Of a stretch of 64,000 bases of DNA, positions 23,786 to 36,133 are shown one piece after another (positions within the stretch are counted from its first letter, which is position 1; every line of letters begins with the position of its first letter). The notes below the pieces were generated by a model. It saw nothing but the letters and a program-made list of their open reading frames with translations, searched no databases and had not been told where the DNA came from. Source of the DNA: Prosopocoilus inquinatus (lineage: Eukaryota > Arthropoda > Insecta > Coleoptera > Lucanidae); the NCBI GenBank assembly GCA_036172665.1, contig CM069880.1, positions 7,876,501 through 7,940,500 of the forward strand, written 5' to 3'. A program made the position numbers and the translations under genes.

Positions 23786-26489
23786 TAAAGATATAAATTA
23801 AAAAAATTTCTACGCTCAAAGTTTAAGGGTTATATGTGAAAAGTTTTATACTATTGGAAACTTTAGTAAGAGATGTTCTAAACTATGTGTTCGTATACAG
23901 AATGTTCCATTAAAATTTTTTTAGAGAAATGGTATTTTGTGTTGTGAATCACCCTGTGTAAAGTACCCAGAAAAAAATCGAGTTGATCATACATTTCTGT
24001 TTTCTAATAGTTAAATAATGTATCCACCAAAATTCAAAGCAAGATATTTAAAAATAACTAAATTACGGAATTACAAATTTGGCCATTTTTTACCGGTAAA
24101 TTGTCAATATCTCGAAAACGATAAACTTTAGGTCAATAAAACCTTATATTACTTTCGTCCACTGATAATGAGACATCTAATAGTGCAATAATATATAGGG
24201 TGTTCCATTTAAAAAAAACATATGTTAGGGTCGTCACACTCTTACGGAACACTCTGTATAAGTCTAAATAATTTTAGATTGTACAGCTAACCGATATGTA
24301 TGTTATTGCGTACACAGATTTCAAAAATTTTCGATAGTAACGCTACAATCTTCCACCCACACACTGTTGGCCCACCCTGTATATTCAATATATCCATATT
24401 TTTTGTGTGTGGATTTCAAGTTATTGTTAGATATTATTTCATATTTCCTGTGAGAGAAAGCTTTGAATAACCCACGTTATCATTTATAAAGCTTTGTTCT
24501 TAGAAATGATGAACCGGGCTTATTTAAATCTGATTCATTCTGTTCTGTTTGGAACAATGGGTGGGTTGCCTGTATGTCGTAATATAATATACATAACTAG
24601 TCCTAAAATTCGAAAATGCTGAGTTTGAGGCTTGAAAAAATATTTCTACTTGAAAATTTAATTAACCCCAGAACTCGAAATGTTGAAAGGATAAGACGAA
24701 ATAATGAAAGCATCAGGACTAGTTGAATGATCAACAGCGAAGTCGTTTTCCTTGCTTTCGCCGTCCATTTTACTTTCCTCTGCATTTTCTCTCTATCTTA
24801 ATAAATAATTCAGAATTAATTATACTTCAAACAATTTTTCGCTTCGCTTCAGTCGGAAACGTTCTATTTAGGTTCTCATTTTTTTAAAGGCTCGTCCGCG
24901 AGGACTAATTTGGTTAATTTTGATTTAAATGATAATTTAAGATAATATAGAGAGTTCTTGTCAAATTTCAAATGGGCAATTTAGAAATAAACGCCGCCAA
25001 ACGAGGACACCCGTTCGTTTTTATCATTAATCATTTCGCGAGCACAATTTTATTGTCCATCCCTGACAAGTTTTATTTAATTTAGCAGAAATTGTTTCGC
25101 TTCGAATACAGAATTAAATTCCATTTAACCTTAGTCCTTTCAAGTCGGTTTTGTGCGAAATTTCTAGAAATTCTAACATGACAAACGCCTTTGCTTTCAA
25201 ATATGAAAATCAAACTTTTCTGTTTGTCGTCATCATTAGAATTAATTGCTTTGTAAATTTCGAGTCACGTAAGCAAAATAATTTCGATTTGTATTCCGTG
25301 GGTGTACAATACGAGCAGGGATGTAGATCAAGCGGCCGCATTTGGTTTATTCATATAAAATTTTAAGTTGGACTATGCTTGTTTAACTTGCCTCAGAGAT
25401 TGGTGGAAAATTAAACATGAGTTGCAACAGCATAAGTTTTCTGCCTCGGAAGTTTTGGATTTACGCTTTTGAAGTAGCCATCGCAGTAGCTCGACGTTCT
25501 TAATTAAACACGATGTATTTAAAAGGGTCAAGCGGACCGATAACACTTGTGAAACCCCCAGAATAATATAAATATTAGATCTGCGAATTGAATTTAATTG
25601 GAGATATTCCGGAGATATCCTTTTCAAACTTTAAATCGTTTAAAATATCTGGAGTTGAAATGTCAAATTCCTTTACGATATTACATCCCTTCGCGAACGT
25701 TTCGTGAGCCGGGAGGGTTTAAAAATTTAAACTTGTTCGTATTTACTCATTTTCAAAGTTCTTGCGTAATGTGCGGACGTAGATCTTAAAGAATACCGGC
25801 TAGCTTTATACGCCCAAAGAAATACTTGAGAATATGCAAACTTTGATGAAGTTCTGTTTCACGACCGACTCATTCGCCTTCCCTTCTTTCTTTCTTTTTG
25901 GGGCTACGATCTTTTAAACCCACAACAATAAAACACCATGTGCTTTTAAGCTAAACAAACTGCTTTGTTCTAACTTTAACGAAATACTATTTATTCACTT
26001 TTCACTGCTTTATGAAAGCAGCAAAATAATACGAATCGAATGCAGTTCAAAGTTCAACGCGAATGAAACTTATTGATTTTAGAGTTGAGAATGTACGAGG
26101 GTCTGATGTGTGTGTTTTTACGTCGGACTATATTTAAACGCAAACAAAAAATTTTACATAAATTTCCTCCATCCTCGTTAAATCTATGATCGAATTAATC
26201 TTCGACGAGCATTAAATATTACATCAGTCGCACGCAGCTACTTAATCAAGCAAGAGCTTTCGCAAATTTATGGCGAACTAAATTATTAAAGTTGATTTCA
26301 TCCTCTTATAATAAAAGGTACTCCCGACACACACTGTTCTGTAATTCATTATTACGATTTGAATTTATTAATTTTATCTACGTAATTTTTATCTGTTATA
26401 TTTCGTTTTTTATAGCTTAACATTGCATTAGTTATTCATTACTATTACATAGCATATTCATTACTATTACATTGCGCATATCTTTGGTC

Positions 26490-26625
26490 AAGTCGTTTTG
26501 GTTTGCAGTAGAACTCTCCAGCTACGCTTCTACTGATGAAACCTCAAATAAAGCTGAAACAGCTGTACAGAGTTGTTCGAGGGACTCACTACAATCAAAA
26601 ACGATATGCAACAAAATTATTTATA
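26490..26625 (+). pseudogene. Decayed hammerhead repeat just upstream of the second mGluR exon
   Basis: CAAGTCGTTTTGGTTTGCAGT at about 26489 onward and AATCAAAAACGATATGCA at the other end match the 310-bp unit. Between them are CTGATGA (26533), CTGAAACAGCTGTACAGAG and TTCGAGG, remnants of the ribozyme. Helix II (AACCT with AAGCT) and both parts of helix I are broken, so it should be inactive. It ends about 60 bases before the exon acceptor at 26684. Confidence 0.72.
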
Positions 26626-26684
26626 ATTCGTTTTGTGTTTACTAAGAGGCATATATTAAATAGTATTTTCTTTTGTCTTTTCAG

Positions 26685-26854
26685 GGAATATCTTCGTTCA
26701 TTTCTTATTCAGCCAATGCAGGAATCTGCATAGCAGTGAGCGAAAAAATTCTACGAAACGCCCGAAGCGAAGACTTTGATCGGATCATAGAAAGATTAAA
26801 CCAGAAGTCACAAGCGAGGGCAGTCGTTTTATTTGTCGATGAAGATAACACGCG
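26685..26854 (+). CDS. Metabotropic glutamate receptor, exon encoding lobe-2 start
   Basis: 170 bp, phase 0 in and phase 2 out, with acceptor 'TTGTCTTTTCAG' and donor GTAAGT. It encodes GISSFISYSANAGICIAVSE, then KILRNARSEDFDRIIERL, and ends AVVLFVDEDNTR. This continues directly from EGDYGEK of the previous exon and matches the mGlu pattern of a helix, the conserved GIC cysteine, and the strand before the ..DN.R.. turn. The last codon is split (CG|G) and completed by the next exon, giving arginine. Confidence 0.95.
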
Positions 26855-27417
26855 GTAAGTCTCTAAAATCTTTGTTATCTGAAAATATTCAATTCGTTGA
26901 TTTTCTGAGCTCCACCAGCTACGTGCATAATCGAATCTATCGCTCTAGCGCAATTAAACCATTTACTTAATTAGACCGTGGATAAAACAAATACTCTAGA
27001 TTATAATTATAATTAGGTCAAATCAATATTATATCAAACAGTCTTGTGGTGAAATAGATTGCGTCAATAACGGAGCATAGAAATCAATTAATTAATGCAA
27101 GTCGGAATACTCACAAAGCATTTTCTCAAAAACAGCTCCGTTATGAAATTCCTAATGCTAGATAAATTTTTCGGATGAAAGAACCTTGTTAAACAACAGA
27201 GATTATCCCGATTATACAGAGAAGATTACGTAATTTCATACTTTGGGGGAATCGCCCTTACGAAAAACAACATAAATAAATCCCATCGAAACGATAGAGT
27301 CAAATTCTTTTTTTTTTAATTGCATCAGATTAGAGCAACAAATCCAACAAGTGAAGAAGTGTGTTTTCGTTTTGTTAGGAATTTAGGGAAACTTAAGGCG
27401 TTTTATTTTTGTTCCAG
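26855..27417 (+). other. Short mGluR intron (563 bp)
   Basis: GTAAGT donor and 'TTTGTTCCAG' acceptor. AT-rich, and I see no repeat or RNA gene in it. Confidence 0.9.
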
Positions 27418-27572
27418 GAAACTGCTATACGCTACAATCCGCGCTAATAAAACGGGCCACTTTTTGTGGATCGGCAGCGATTCTTGGGGAGCAAAAGTTC
27501 ATCCGGTGAGGGATCAAGAGTGGGCTGCTGAAGGAGCTATTACAATTCTACCCCACAGGAACTCCGTTCGAG
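27418..27572 (+). CDS. Metabotropic glutamate receptor, exon with the GSDSW ligand-binding loop
   Basis: 155 bp, phase 2 in and phase 1 out. It encodes [20 protein letters not shown], then [20 protein letters not shown] and [11 protein letters not shown]. The aspartate of GSDSW is the conserved mGlu residue that contacts the ligand amino group. ANKTGHF holds an N-glycosylation sequon (NKT) at the position where group III receptors have a similar ANQTGHF, and [13 protein letters not shown] also matches group III. The donor is GTAATA. The final G joins AA of the next exon to make Glu. Confidence 0.95.
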
Positions 27573-29925
27573 GTAATAGACTGTACTGTGTTTATATTAT
27601 ACGCGTATTCTCTTAACCACCATCAACACGAGACGACTTCACTTATAATTAGTCGCCTATGTTGTTTATACATTACGTTTTCTGGCAAACTAAAATTACC
27701 AGAGTTCATGTACAAACCCAACATTAACTCATTTATGTATATGCTATAAACTACTATATGTATATACTAATAAAACATGGCTTTAATTAGAATTCGTATT
27801 TAGATGGGGGAGAGCTAGTAATAATTGAGGAGACCAAAGCGAAATTAATTTATGTATAATTAACCAAAAAATAAAAATAAATAAAAGGAAACACAAGAAA
27901 AAGCATATGAATGATGAGCTAGCTATCACTCTACTCTAAGCGGATCGTATTCGAGATCATTAATCATTAAAATCATGATGAATGAGTTGTACATGTTTGA
28001 GGACGGCTCTCAACAGTATATGACAATTTCAATATCACGTAATTGATCCAAATATTCAAGAGTGTAGGTTTTCTTTTTTTTTTTTTTTGATGGTATAAAA
28101 GAGAAACATCGTGCCTGTGTCGTTTTATATAACATATTTTGCAACATCTGTTATTTTTATGAGACTCTCGTGTAGAATTTTAAGGATCTTCCTGTGATAT
28201 ATCGTTGTTTAAGGAAAGTTAAATTTTTATCACGCGAAACTCGACTTGCCGATATCACCACCTTATAGTAACAGGAATGGGAATTAGAAGCTGTGCTCAA
28301 TAAAGGAGTTCGAGATAGCCCCGCGTAAATGTGGGGGAAAGTTAGAATTTGAATTCCCGACAAAAACCGCTTCGGAAAAAGTACAATCGTGACGAAACTT
28401 AATACGATATTTCCAGCAGGCGAATGCGACCTGTCATTCTTTTTCTGTTCTTTACTACTACTATTTCTGACTTCCAGGACCATTTCTGTAACGAACTTCC
28501 ATAAGTAGCAGAAACGTTTTTCACGAACGAAAAAAGAACGTCTCTCTTTAATTAATATCTTGATTGATACTCGTATGAAGATGATATGTTCTATGAGGAT
28601 TAACACCGTCGCCTTCCTTGTATTTACTTACATATACAGTATGAAGCCCAGGGAATTAGTATACATTATATCAAAAGGCAGTTAATCTTTCCAGAGAACG
28701 TGTATTACGTCAGCTGCGGTTAACCTGCGATGTTATAGGCTAAATACAACAATAAAACAACAGATTATAAAGATGCTTCCAACTCAGTAATTAATTAGAC
28801 GAAAGCTTGTATGTACGTTTAAAATATGGTCATGTTATCAAATAGAACCCCAGATTTACCCTGGATATACATATACTCATGTTATACATATACGTACATT
28901 GGAAGGATCATAGATAAGTAGCTTAAAATAAAACTCATTTTCAGTTCAATATAAAGCAAGGCAGGACTATAATTTATGTATATACATCGTACTATTTTTT
29001 GCACAAATTTATAAAAAAAGTACTTCACACTGTCAAATTAAATCATTTAGATGTTCAGTTTATTTATTAATAAATAAAGGGCATGCGTTTGTGTATTTAT
29101 TTGAAAACGATACGCACGTTTAATTTTACATTTGTCCAAATTGAATTTCATAAAACAAAATTTTTTTTGTTATTTGTGACAATTAGAAAAATATTTCATT
29201 GTATTTGTCCAACTGAAATTGAAGGATATAAAACTGCTTGCTCGATTCTGATTGAAATCTGAAATTATTTTTTATAACAAGTTACTTATAAATATTGCCT
29301 CCACTACTGCAATAAAATTTAAATAAAATAAGCTGCTACTTTTAATCAGCTGTTTCCGCCGATGAAGTTAGTCAATTATAACTGGACCCGATGTCATGCT
29401 AAAATGTTGAGAAACCAGATGTACAGAGTAGTAGCCATATGTCGATATCGAAATAAATTTGCGATTTTATTGAGACATCGAATATGGGCATTTGACAAAA
29501 TCACAATAAGAAATGTTTTCAAGTCAGTACTTTTAAATGCTACTTCATTTAAACGATTGTGTAAGTTGCGGAATATTATTTTTAACTGAAACCCCCATAA
29601 CTTAAAATATGTTTTCATAATTTAAAATATCAAATTTATTCGACCAAAAAATGTGCCTTTGAAACTGAATTAAAGGAAATAAATGCGTAGGATTGAAAAT
29701 AATTAACATTCACCGAGCTAAATAAACAAGAAAATTAATACCGCCTGAAATTTAGCGAACTAAAAAATTTTACCTTTCGTTACTTACTATTTGTAATTGT
29801 TAATTAGTGAATTGGTTCTGACAAGAGGAACGGCACAAAATTTGTTTAAAGACAAAGGAATAAACACTAAAAAAATTTTTCGTGCTTGAATAAATAAAAA
29901 AATTCAAACCCTTTAAGCCAAAAAA

Positions 29926-30670
29926 GTTTTGCGTATGGAAAAATTTAAACAAAAATTTAGGCGTGTTAAATCAATTAGAATCTTAAATGAAAGTTAAAAA
30001 CCTTTGAGTGAAAATATTTTTTTTTTGGGCAAATAATCACAGAAATTTCAAGTTTACTGAACTAAATATTTTCGCTACAGTAAATAGAAAAAAAATGCGT
30101 TAGTTGTGTAAGCAATTAATTAATTAAGGTGAAAAATCTAAATATTTCTGCTACAGTAAAGGGAAAAAAAGTTTTGCGAATGAAAAAATTTAAACAAAAA
30201 TTAAGGCATGTTAAATCAATTAGAATCTTACATGAATGCTAAAAAACCAAGGAGTCAAAATAATTTTTTTTTCTGGGCAAATAATCACAGAAATTTCAAG
30301 TTTACTGAACTAAATATTTTCGCTACCGTAAATAGAAAAGAAATGCGTTAGTTGTGTATGGAATTAATTAATTAAGGTGGAACACACGGACTAATTTTGA
30401 TTGACTGTGGAAAGACCTTGTTTTAGAGCTTTGCGATCGCAGCGTTTAATCTAATTTTCTGCTTTACACAAAATAAATTGCCAGCAAAATCTAAATATTT
30501 TTGCTACAGTAAAGGGAAAAAAGTCTGCATTAGTTGCGCATGGAATTAATTACTAGCTGAGGAGCACAAAAATTGCTTTCAATTGACCATGAAAAGGCAG
30601 TGTTTTAGTGCTTTTGCGATCGCAGCGTTTGATCTCATTTTCTATTTTATGCAAAATAAATTGCCTGCAA
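29926..30670. repeat. Diverged tandem repeats, about 245-bp unit
   Basis: GTTTTGCG followed by ATGGAAAAATTTAAACAAAA and GTTAAATCAATTAGAATCTT occurs at 29926 and 30171 (period 245). GGGCAAATAATCACAGAAAT and CTGAACTAAATATTTTCGCTAC follow in both. A shorter related pair (TTTGCGATCGCAGCGTTT and CAAAATAAATTGCC) repeats at about 30428 and 30615. Confidence 0.88.
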
Positions 30671-32829
30671 AATTAAAAATCGTCACATGTCAAATGCAAA
30701 TTTATTTTCAAAGGCGCTACACGAACGTGAACTTGAACATCTGTACGCCACCTTTATTTTTTTAAATAAATTAATTAACTCAACAAATGAAGTTCTCGGC
30801 CAGAAACTATTAAAATATATTTTCAACTTCATTAATTTAATAAAAGTGAAGAATTACATTTTATTTTTGTTTTTTCTAAACCTACTCTACTTAGTATTTC
30901 CTTATGAAAGTAGGTAATTTCAATTTTTTGTTTATAATCAGAGATCGGAATCACATATTCCGACGTCATCGTAAGAGCGGCGCGTTAAATCCTCACGTCA
31001 TAATGAAGAATTTAGTTAAACTAATTTAGAATTCGGAATGTTTCCCTAAATTAGGTATTATGAAAAAGATTTGCTTGAGCAAATTGTTCGTTCTCTTATT
31101 GATGACGTCAAAACATGTCTGGCTAGAACCGTAAATAAGTTAAGTATTGATCTGCAAAAAAGGAAGTGTTTCCTTTTAATTTAAACCCGTTCATCCCTGG
31201 GAAGACATTAAATGTGATAAATAAATAATATTGATTTAATGTAAATGTGTGAAAGCAAAAATAACACACAACAATTTTTTGGATGCACGCCATTTACAAA
31301 ATATTCCATTGAATTTGCCCGACAAAACTCGGTCGTAAACTGCCGAGAATGTAAAATGACCTTTCGCTCTTTTTTTTACAAATTGTTCGATTCTGATTCG
31401 AATCATAATAGGAAAGGTATAAAAATCAAATTTTACGTGTTCAAGCTCGCTGGTGTTTCATATTCTTCTGAATGATTCATCGATTGAACTATGCAAAAGG
31501 AACAAGCAATAAATTTATATTTGTTTTCCCAATTCGCAAAGAGCTCTCATGATTTAATAATATACTAAATTTAATTTGAGCTTTCGCAAAATTAAAAAAA
31601 AAAAATCAGAATTGTGATGCGAAAACTTACGAGAAAGATAATACTAAGTGGGACTTCCTAATTGAAATTAACAATTCAGATACGGAATTATAAAAGTTTA
31701 AAACGTACTTATAATAATATATTATGTACAGTCATATTTTTTAATAATGTCTCCCCCACAAATTTCAAATTGCGTCTTCTCATCATTATAATAGGAAGAC
31801 AGATAAGCGAATAAAGGTAAATGAATAGATAAAATTTTATTGGAGAGATATTACTTTTAATTATTTAAGATTAGAGGAGTAATTATTTTCAGTTTTCTTT
31901 GCTTTTTTACGTAAATTGCCGTAAATTGCCTCGTTTTATCATAAGCAATTTAAATTTTATTGTTATGATAACGTGTCGGAGCTTAAAGTTCGCGCGAACT
32001 TGATTACGACGTTTAGTTTTTTTTTCTTATCCTTTTGGAGGTAGTTGGAAAGTTCGAAGGAAGAAGTTTTGGGTAAAAAAATCGTTCATCCTCGGAAAAG
32101 TGTGCGCAACAAAGTTCGCCTGGTGTGACTTCTGAAGCAAATCTGAAACTGAAGGATGGCTTTGCAATCACAATCAGTGAATTTGGAACGTCAAATTCAC
32201 ACAGAGCTTTGCAACACCCTCGACTCGACGCGCTTATTTATTTCGGAAGCTTTCCGAACCGGAATAAAAATTTAATTCCTTTGGGCGAAAGTAAAAGTGG
32301 AGGTTGATCAAGCATGTGGGGGTAAAACGAATCGGGGATTAATTCGACGTAATACTCAACAGATTGGACAGGAATATGATATCTAAATTTATATAAACGG
32401 GAGTTGTAATTACATGTAATCCGTTTCCAGACATAATCCTGTATTGATCAACGTCAAATTACAAAGCGTACCTACTAGAAATTACAAATAAACAATTAAA
32501 CAAAACCCCAGACATAATTCCATCGCTTCGCCCGGTTGGAATTAAACGCAATACGTCCCCTTGAATCTAACGGAATGTTGTGTATACGTCGATAATTGCG
32601 TTTTAAATGGAAATCATTTGTCCGTCGCATAGTTTTGTACGAATCGAAATTCTATCAAGTGAGTGTGAATCTACTTCGTCCACTAAATCGTCATCAATTA
32701 ATTACAAAACGCCTACTAATTATTTAACGACAACTAAATTTGGAAGAAGCAAAACATAACATAAGATTTTGCGAAAAAAACGTTCGTGGATCAATTTCGA
32801 TGTCTCTAATTGATACGTGGGCGGACACT

Positions 32830-33790
32830 ACAATTTTTTTATTGCTTTTGTCCGTTATTTTTTTTTCAATTCCTTATTCGTTTCTATTCTTCATTTATTC
32901 GGCCAACTTTTACGATCGTAATTTGTTTCCTGTCTTTAGCTCTCACGGTATTTTTTTTCTATTGCTTGCGAAGACAGCCACAATTTCTTTCTTTCTTTTT
33001 TCTTTCTTTCTTTCTCTACAGAAAATTCTAATCTTCTTTTTGATTTCGTTTGGCTTTTGTTCCGTCGAACGTTTTTTGCTTTCGAATCACGGTTTTCACA
33101 ACTTCGGCTTTTGATTTCGACATCGGTCTTTTCTTCTTCTTCTTCTTCTTCTTCTTCTTCTTCTTCTCTTCAACTTTTCTCATCGATTAATCGATTTTTC
33201 GGATTTGATCGTCTAACTTTTTCTAATCGTCTTTCGTTTCCTATCTTTAGGCTTCACTTTTTGTCAAAACAGCCACATTTTTCTTTCGTAAATATTACTG
33301 ATTTTTGTTATAGAAATGTTGTTGTAGTTGTTGTTCACTTTTGGATTTCGTTTGACTTTTGTTTCGTCGACCCTTTGATTCACGGTTTTCACTAGTCACC
33401 TTTTATTTTTCAACATACTTTTCAACTTTTTTTTACAAATTACAAAATAGCTAATAGGCAATTATTTATATTTTTTTTTGTTATTTTTCGTCCCGTCAAT
33501 TTTTTTTTACAATTCCGTGTTCGTTTTAATTCGCCTTTTATTCCCACAGTTTTTGCCTTCGTCTTTTGTTTGTGACCTTCACAGCCAGCTTCCACTGACC
33601 ATCTCTTGTTTCTTGCCTTTAACTTTCACGTTGTTTTTCCTTTCCGATTACCAGAACGCGCATAGTTTTCTTCTGCAGACGTTACCCTTTTTTTCGTTTA
33701 CAGAAATCTGTCTTCCACTTTCAGATTTCTTTTGGCTTTTGTTTCGTCGACCGTCTTCTATTTTTGATTAAGTGTTTTCACTAGTCGTCT
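32830..33790. repeat. Pyrimidine-rich diverged tandem tract
   Basis: The plus strand is dominated by T and C. TTTCGTTTGGCTTTTGTTCC at about 33046 recurs as TTTCGTTTGACTTTTGTTTC (about 33345) and TTTCTTTTGGCTTTTGTTTC (about 33727), each followed by GTCGA and later CGGTTTTCAC or GTGTTTTCAC. The open frames in it (Phe/Ser-rich) are composition artefacts. Strand asymmetry is the opposite of the 3300-4990 tract. Confidence 0.75.
33130..33169. repeat. TTC trinucleotide microsatellite
   Basis: About 13 TTC units in a row with one or two imperfections, inside the pyrimidine-rich tract. Confidence 0.95.
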
Positions 33791-34505
33791 TTTGTTATCT
33801 CTTTTGTAAATGTAAAAGATAGAAAAAAACTAGTGGCCAAGTCTCGATCTCTTTTCTGGAGATTAGATTAAGTTAATAGTGTAAACAAAAATTGTCTTTC
33901 TTCTTTTGTTTTCCAGTTATAGGCAAAAATTGTCATTTTCCGACTTTTTTCGGTCATTTCTCGTTTATTTGTACAGATATTAAAAAAGTACTGGAACATT
34001 ATTAGCACACTTTTTGGAATACAATTCAGTGATGTAGTTGATTTTTTTAATATTTAGCTAAATTTCCGAGTTATTACATAGTTATATTTTTTTAAATAGA
34101 AATCAGGCAATGTCCTCATTAAATAGAGATTTTTTTTCTGTTTTCAAAAATGTATACTATGATGAGTTTATTTCTTAAAATTAATAGGAAAAACTGCCAC
34201 TTTTTATTATCCTTGCGTATACTAGTCTCAGTAGGCTGGTTTCAATACAGTGCCGATTTTTTGTTTTCTTAAATTTTAAGGAGCTTTCAAATATTTTCAC
34301 AGTTTTGGCTGCGTAAATAATTTCGCATTCGCGTTAATTTACAAAACTCCGTTTTATCCTTTTGAGCGACCGTTCTAAAAAGAGCTCCTATCTGACTTTC
34401 TATTGAAAATGAGTTTATCATTCTTCACGTTTTATAGAACATTTTAACAAGAATGTTTTAAACTCTGTATTATTAAAACGTATTATGTCCAAAAAAATAT
34501 AGAAA

Positions 34506-34860
34506 AATTGTTTTCAATCTTTAAACGGTCAAAATTGCACGAACACTCAACGTTTCACTATCGTTCGATAGCTTCGTTAGGAAGAAACGTCGAACGTTCG
34601 TACAATTTTCACAGTGTCTGCTTCAAGATTTAAAACAATTTTTATACAATTTTCACCGGACAAGAAACAACTTTAATAAGAAATTTATAATTGAAGTGGA
34701 CTCTTGTCCGATGGAATATGTGAGAGAAAATAGTTTTTAAACTTTAAAACGGACACTGTGAAATCGCAAGGAAAAATCCATGTTTCGCTTACGCTTGATA
34801 ATTTCGTCAGGAGTGAAAAATGTAAATACAAGTTGTCCGGAGAAACGTAAAAGTAATTAT
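34506..34860 (-). repeat. Penelope-type terminal-repeat-like block with two hammerhead-like cores
   Basis: On the minus strand there are two related modules. One (about 34547-34585) reads CTAACGA, A, GCTATCG..CGATAGT, GAAACGTTGAG; the other (about 34770-34800) reads CTGACGA, AATTAT..GTAAGC, GAAACATGG. Both resemble the CTGACGA..GAAAC motif at 8695-8724, and the linkers share CTTGTCCGATG (34710) and CGGACAAGAA (34664). The first module is itself a palindrome of about 143 bp (34506-34648). The family assignment to Penelope-like ends is inference from the arrangement. Confidence 0.5.
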
Positions 34861-35274
34861 AACTAAATTAGAACTAAATTAAATTTTCTTTTTTTGTTTC
34901 TCTTGGGTTATATTTTATTAAAAATACAAAAAAGAAAGACACAAATTGTAAAATATAAACAATTCGTATCAAACTAAATTTGCGTGCATTCATATTTAAT
35001 AAAAACAACAAAGCTTTTGCCAGATCGATCGCGATAGGTGCTACATTTTTAAAAGGAATTTTGTAAAATAACGCGAATATTCTTTACGCGGCAAAAACTG
35101 TCTAAAGATTTTAAGGTTCGTTAATATTTATTAATATTTAATGAAAACAAAAAAAAAACGTCGGCACTGCATTTAAGTCAGCTTACTGAGACTACGCAAT
35201 GAGAATACGCAAGGATAATAATAAAGATGTCAGTTTTTTCTATTAATTATAAGAAATAAACTCAACAAAGTATA

Positions 35275-36133
35275 CAGGGTTACAACTAATTAAAGGGCCA
35301 CCACGGGGATCTCGTAAACTATAAGTGATACAAAGACGATTAAATTACAATTGCGCTATTTTGGAGCCTATCAAAATATCCAAAAAAAAGTCTTTTCTAT
35401 CTTCATTCGTTTCTGAAATAAAATCTTGAATATCTTCCTTATTTATTAAAATAGAATCATGAAATTCGATGTTTTTATGTTAAATTCGATGAACAATCTA
35501 ATAGAGTCCGAAGAAATAGGTTAGGATTGACAGTTTCGCAGATACGACGCTCTTTTTTCTTATGGACGCTATCTTAGGTATTCACACCACGTGATACAAA
35601 AACAAAATCTGAATACGACTATATGACACACTCATGCTTTTGCTTCAAAACAAAATATCAAGATACTACAAAAAATATCTAGTAGGCGGATGCGTGTAAA
35701 CATTCGCAACTGAAATTATTATGAAATTAATAAATTTTATTTAGTTATGGTATTTATTTACATATTTACATAAAAAAATAATTTTTAACAAACATTCTTA
35801 GTAACCTAATATTTTGTTTTAAAACAAAGCATAAATGTTCATATAATCGTATTCAAAATTTCTTTTTTCTGCATCACGTGGTATGAATATCTAAGGTGGC
35901 ATCCGTAAGGAAGGAAACAGTTGACAGTCATATCTACGAAACTGTCAAACCTAAGCTATTTCTTCAAACTGCATTACGTTATCCATCAAATTTAATATAA
36001 AAACACTGAATTTTATGATTCTTTGAAGATATTTCGAAAACGAATGAAAATAGAAAAAAAAACTACAACTGTCTTTGTATCTCTTATAGTTTACGAAATC
36101 CTCTTAGTGGTCCTTTAATTAGTTGTAACCCTG
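35275..36133. mobile_element. Fold-back element with CAGGGTTACAACTAATTAAA ends, TA target site
   Basis: Left CAGGGTTACAACTAATTAAA and right complement of TTTAATTAGTTGTAACCCTG, both flanked by TA, 859 bp. Long inverted arms: TTTTCTATCTTCATTCGTTT near 35393 with its complement near 36040; CACGTGATACAAAA at 35587 with the complement of TGCATCACGTGG near 35871. Non-coding. It interrupts the right arm of the larger fold-back, so it inserted later. Confidence 0.9.

Larger units (their letters stand above)
22347..24379. mobile_element. 2-kb fold-back element with long inverted arms, TA target site
   Basis: The ends CAGGCTGGGCCAACAGTG (22347) and the complement CAGGGTGGGCCAACAGTG (ending 24379) are flanked by TA. 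Arms of about 570 bp each (22347-22920 and about 23800-24379) are inverted copies: for example AAAATTATTTAGTCTTATA at 22451 with its complement near 24265, and TGGACGAAAGTAATATAAGG at 22563 with its complement near 24145. Internal CAGGGTGATTCAC ends at 22769 and about 23955 suggest an older, nested layer. The centre holds unique AT-rich sequence and a hammerhead repeat copy. No transposase is seen. Confidence 0.87.

Noticed and set aside
29340..29600. Possible further decayed hammerhead repeat (CAGCTGTTT, GATGTACAGAGTAGTAG)
   Set aside because: Only short matches in inconsistent order; core boxes are absent.
33057..33395. 112-codon frame with a poly-serine run
   Set aside because: The serine run is the TTC microsatellite and the rest is pyrimidine-rich repeat sequence.
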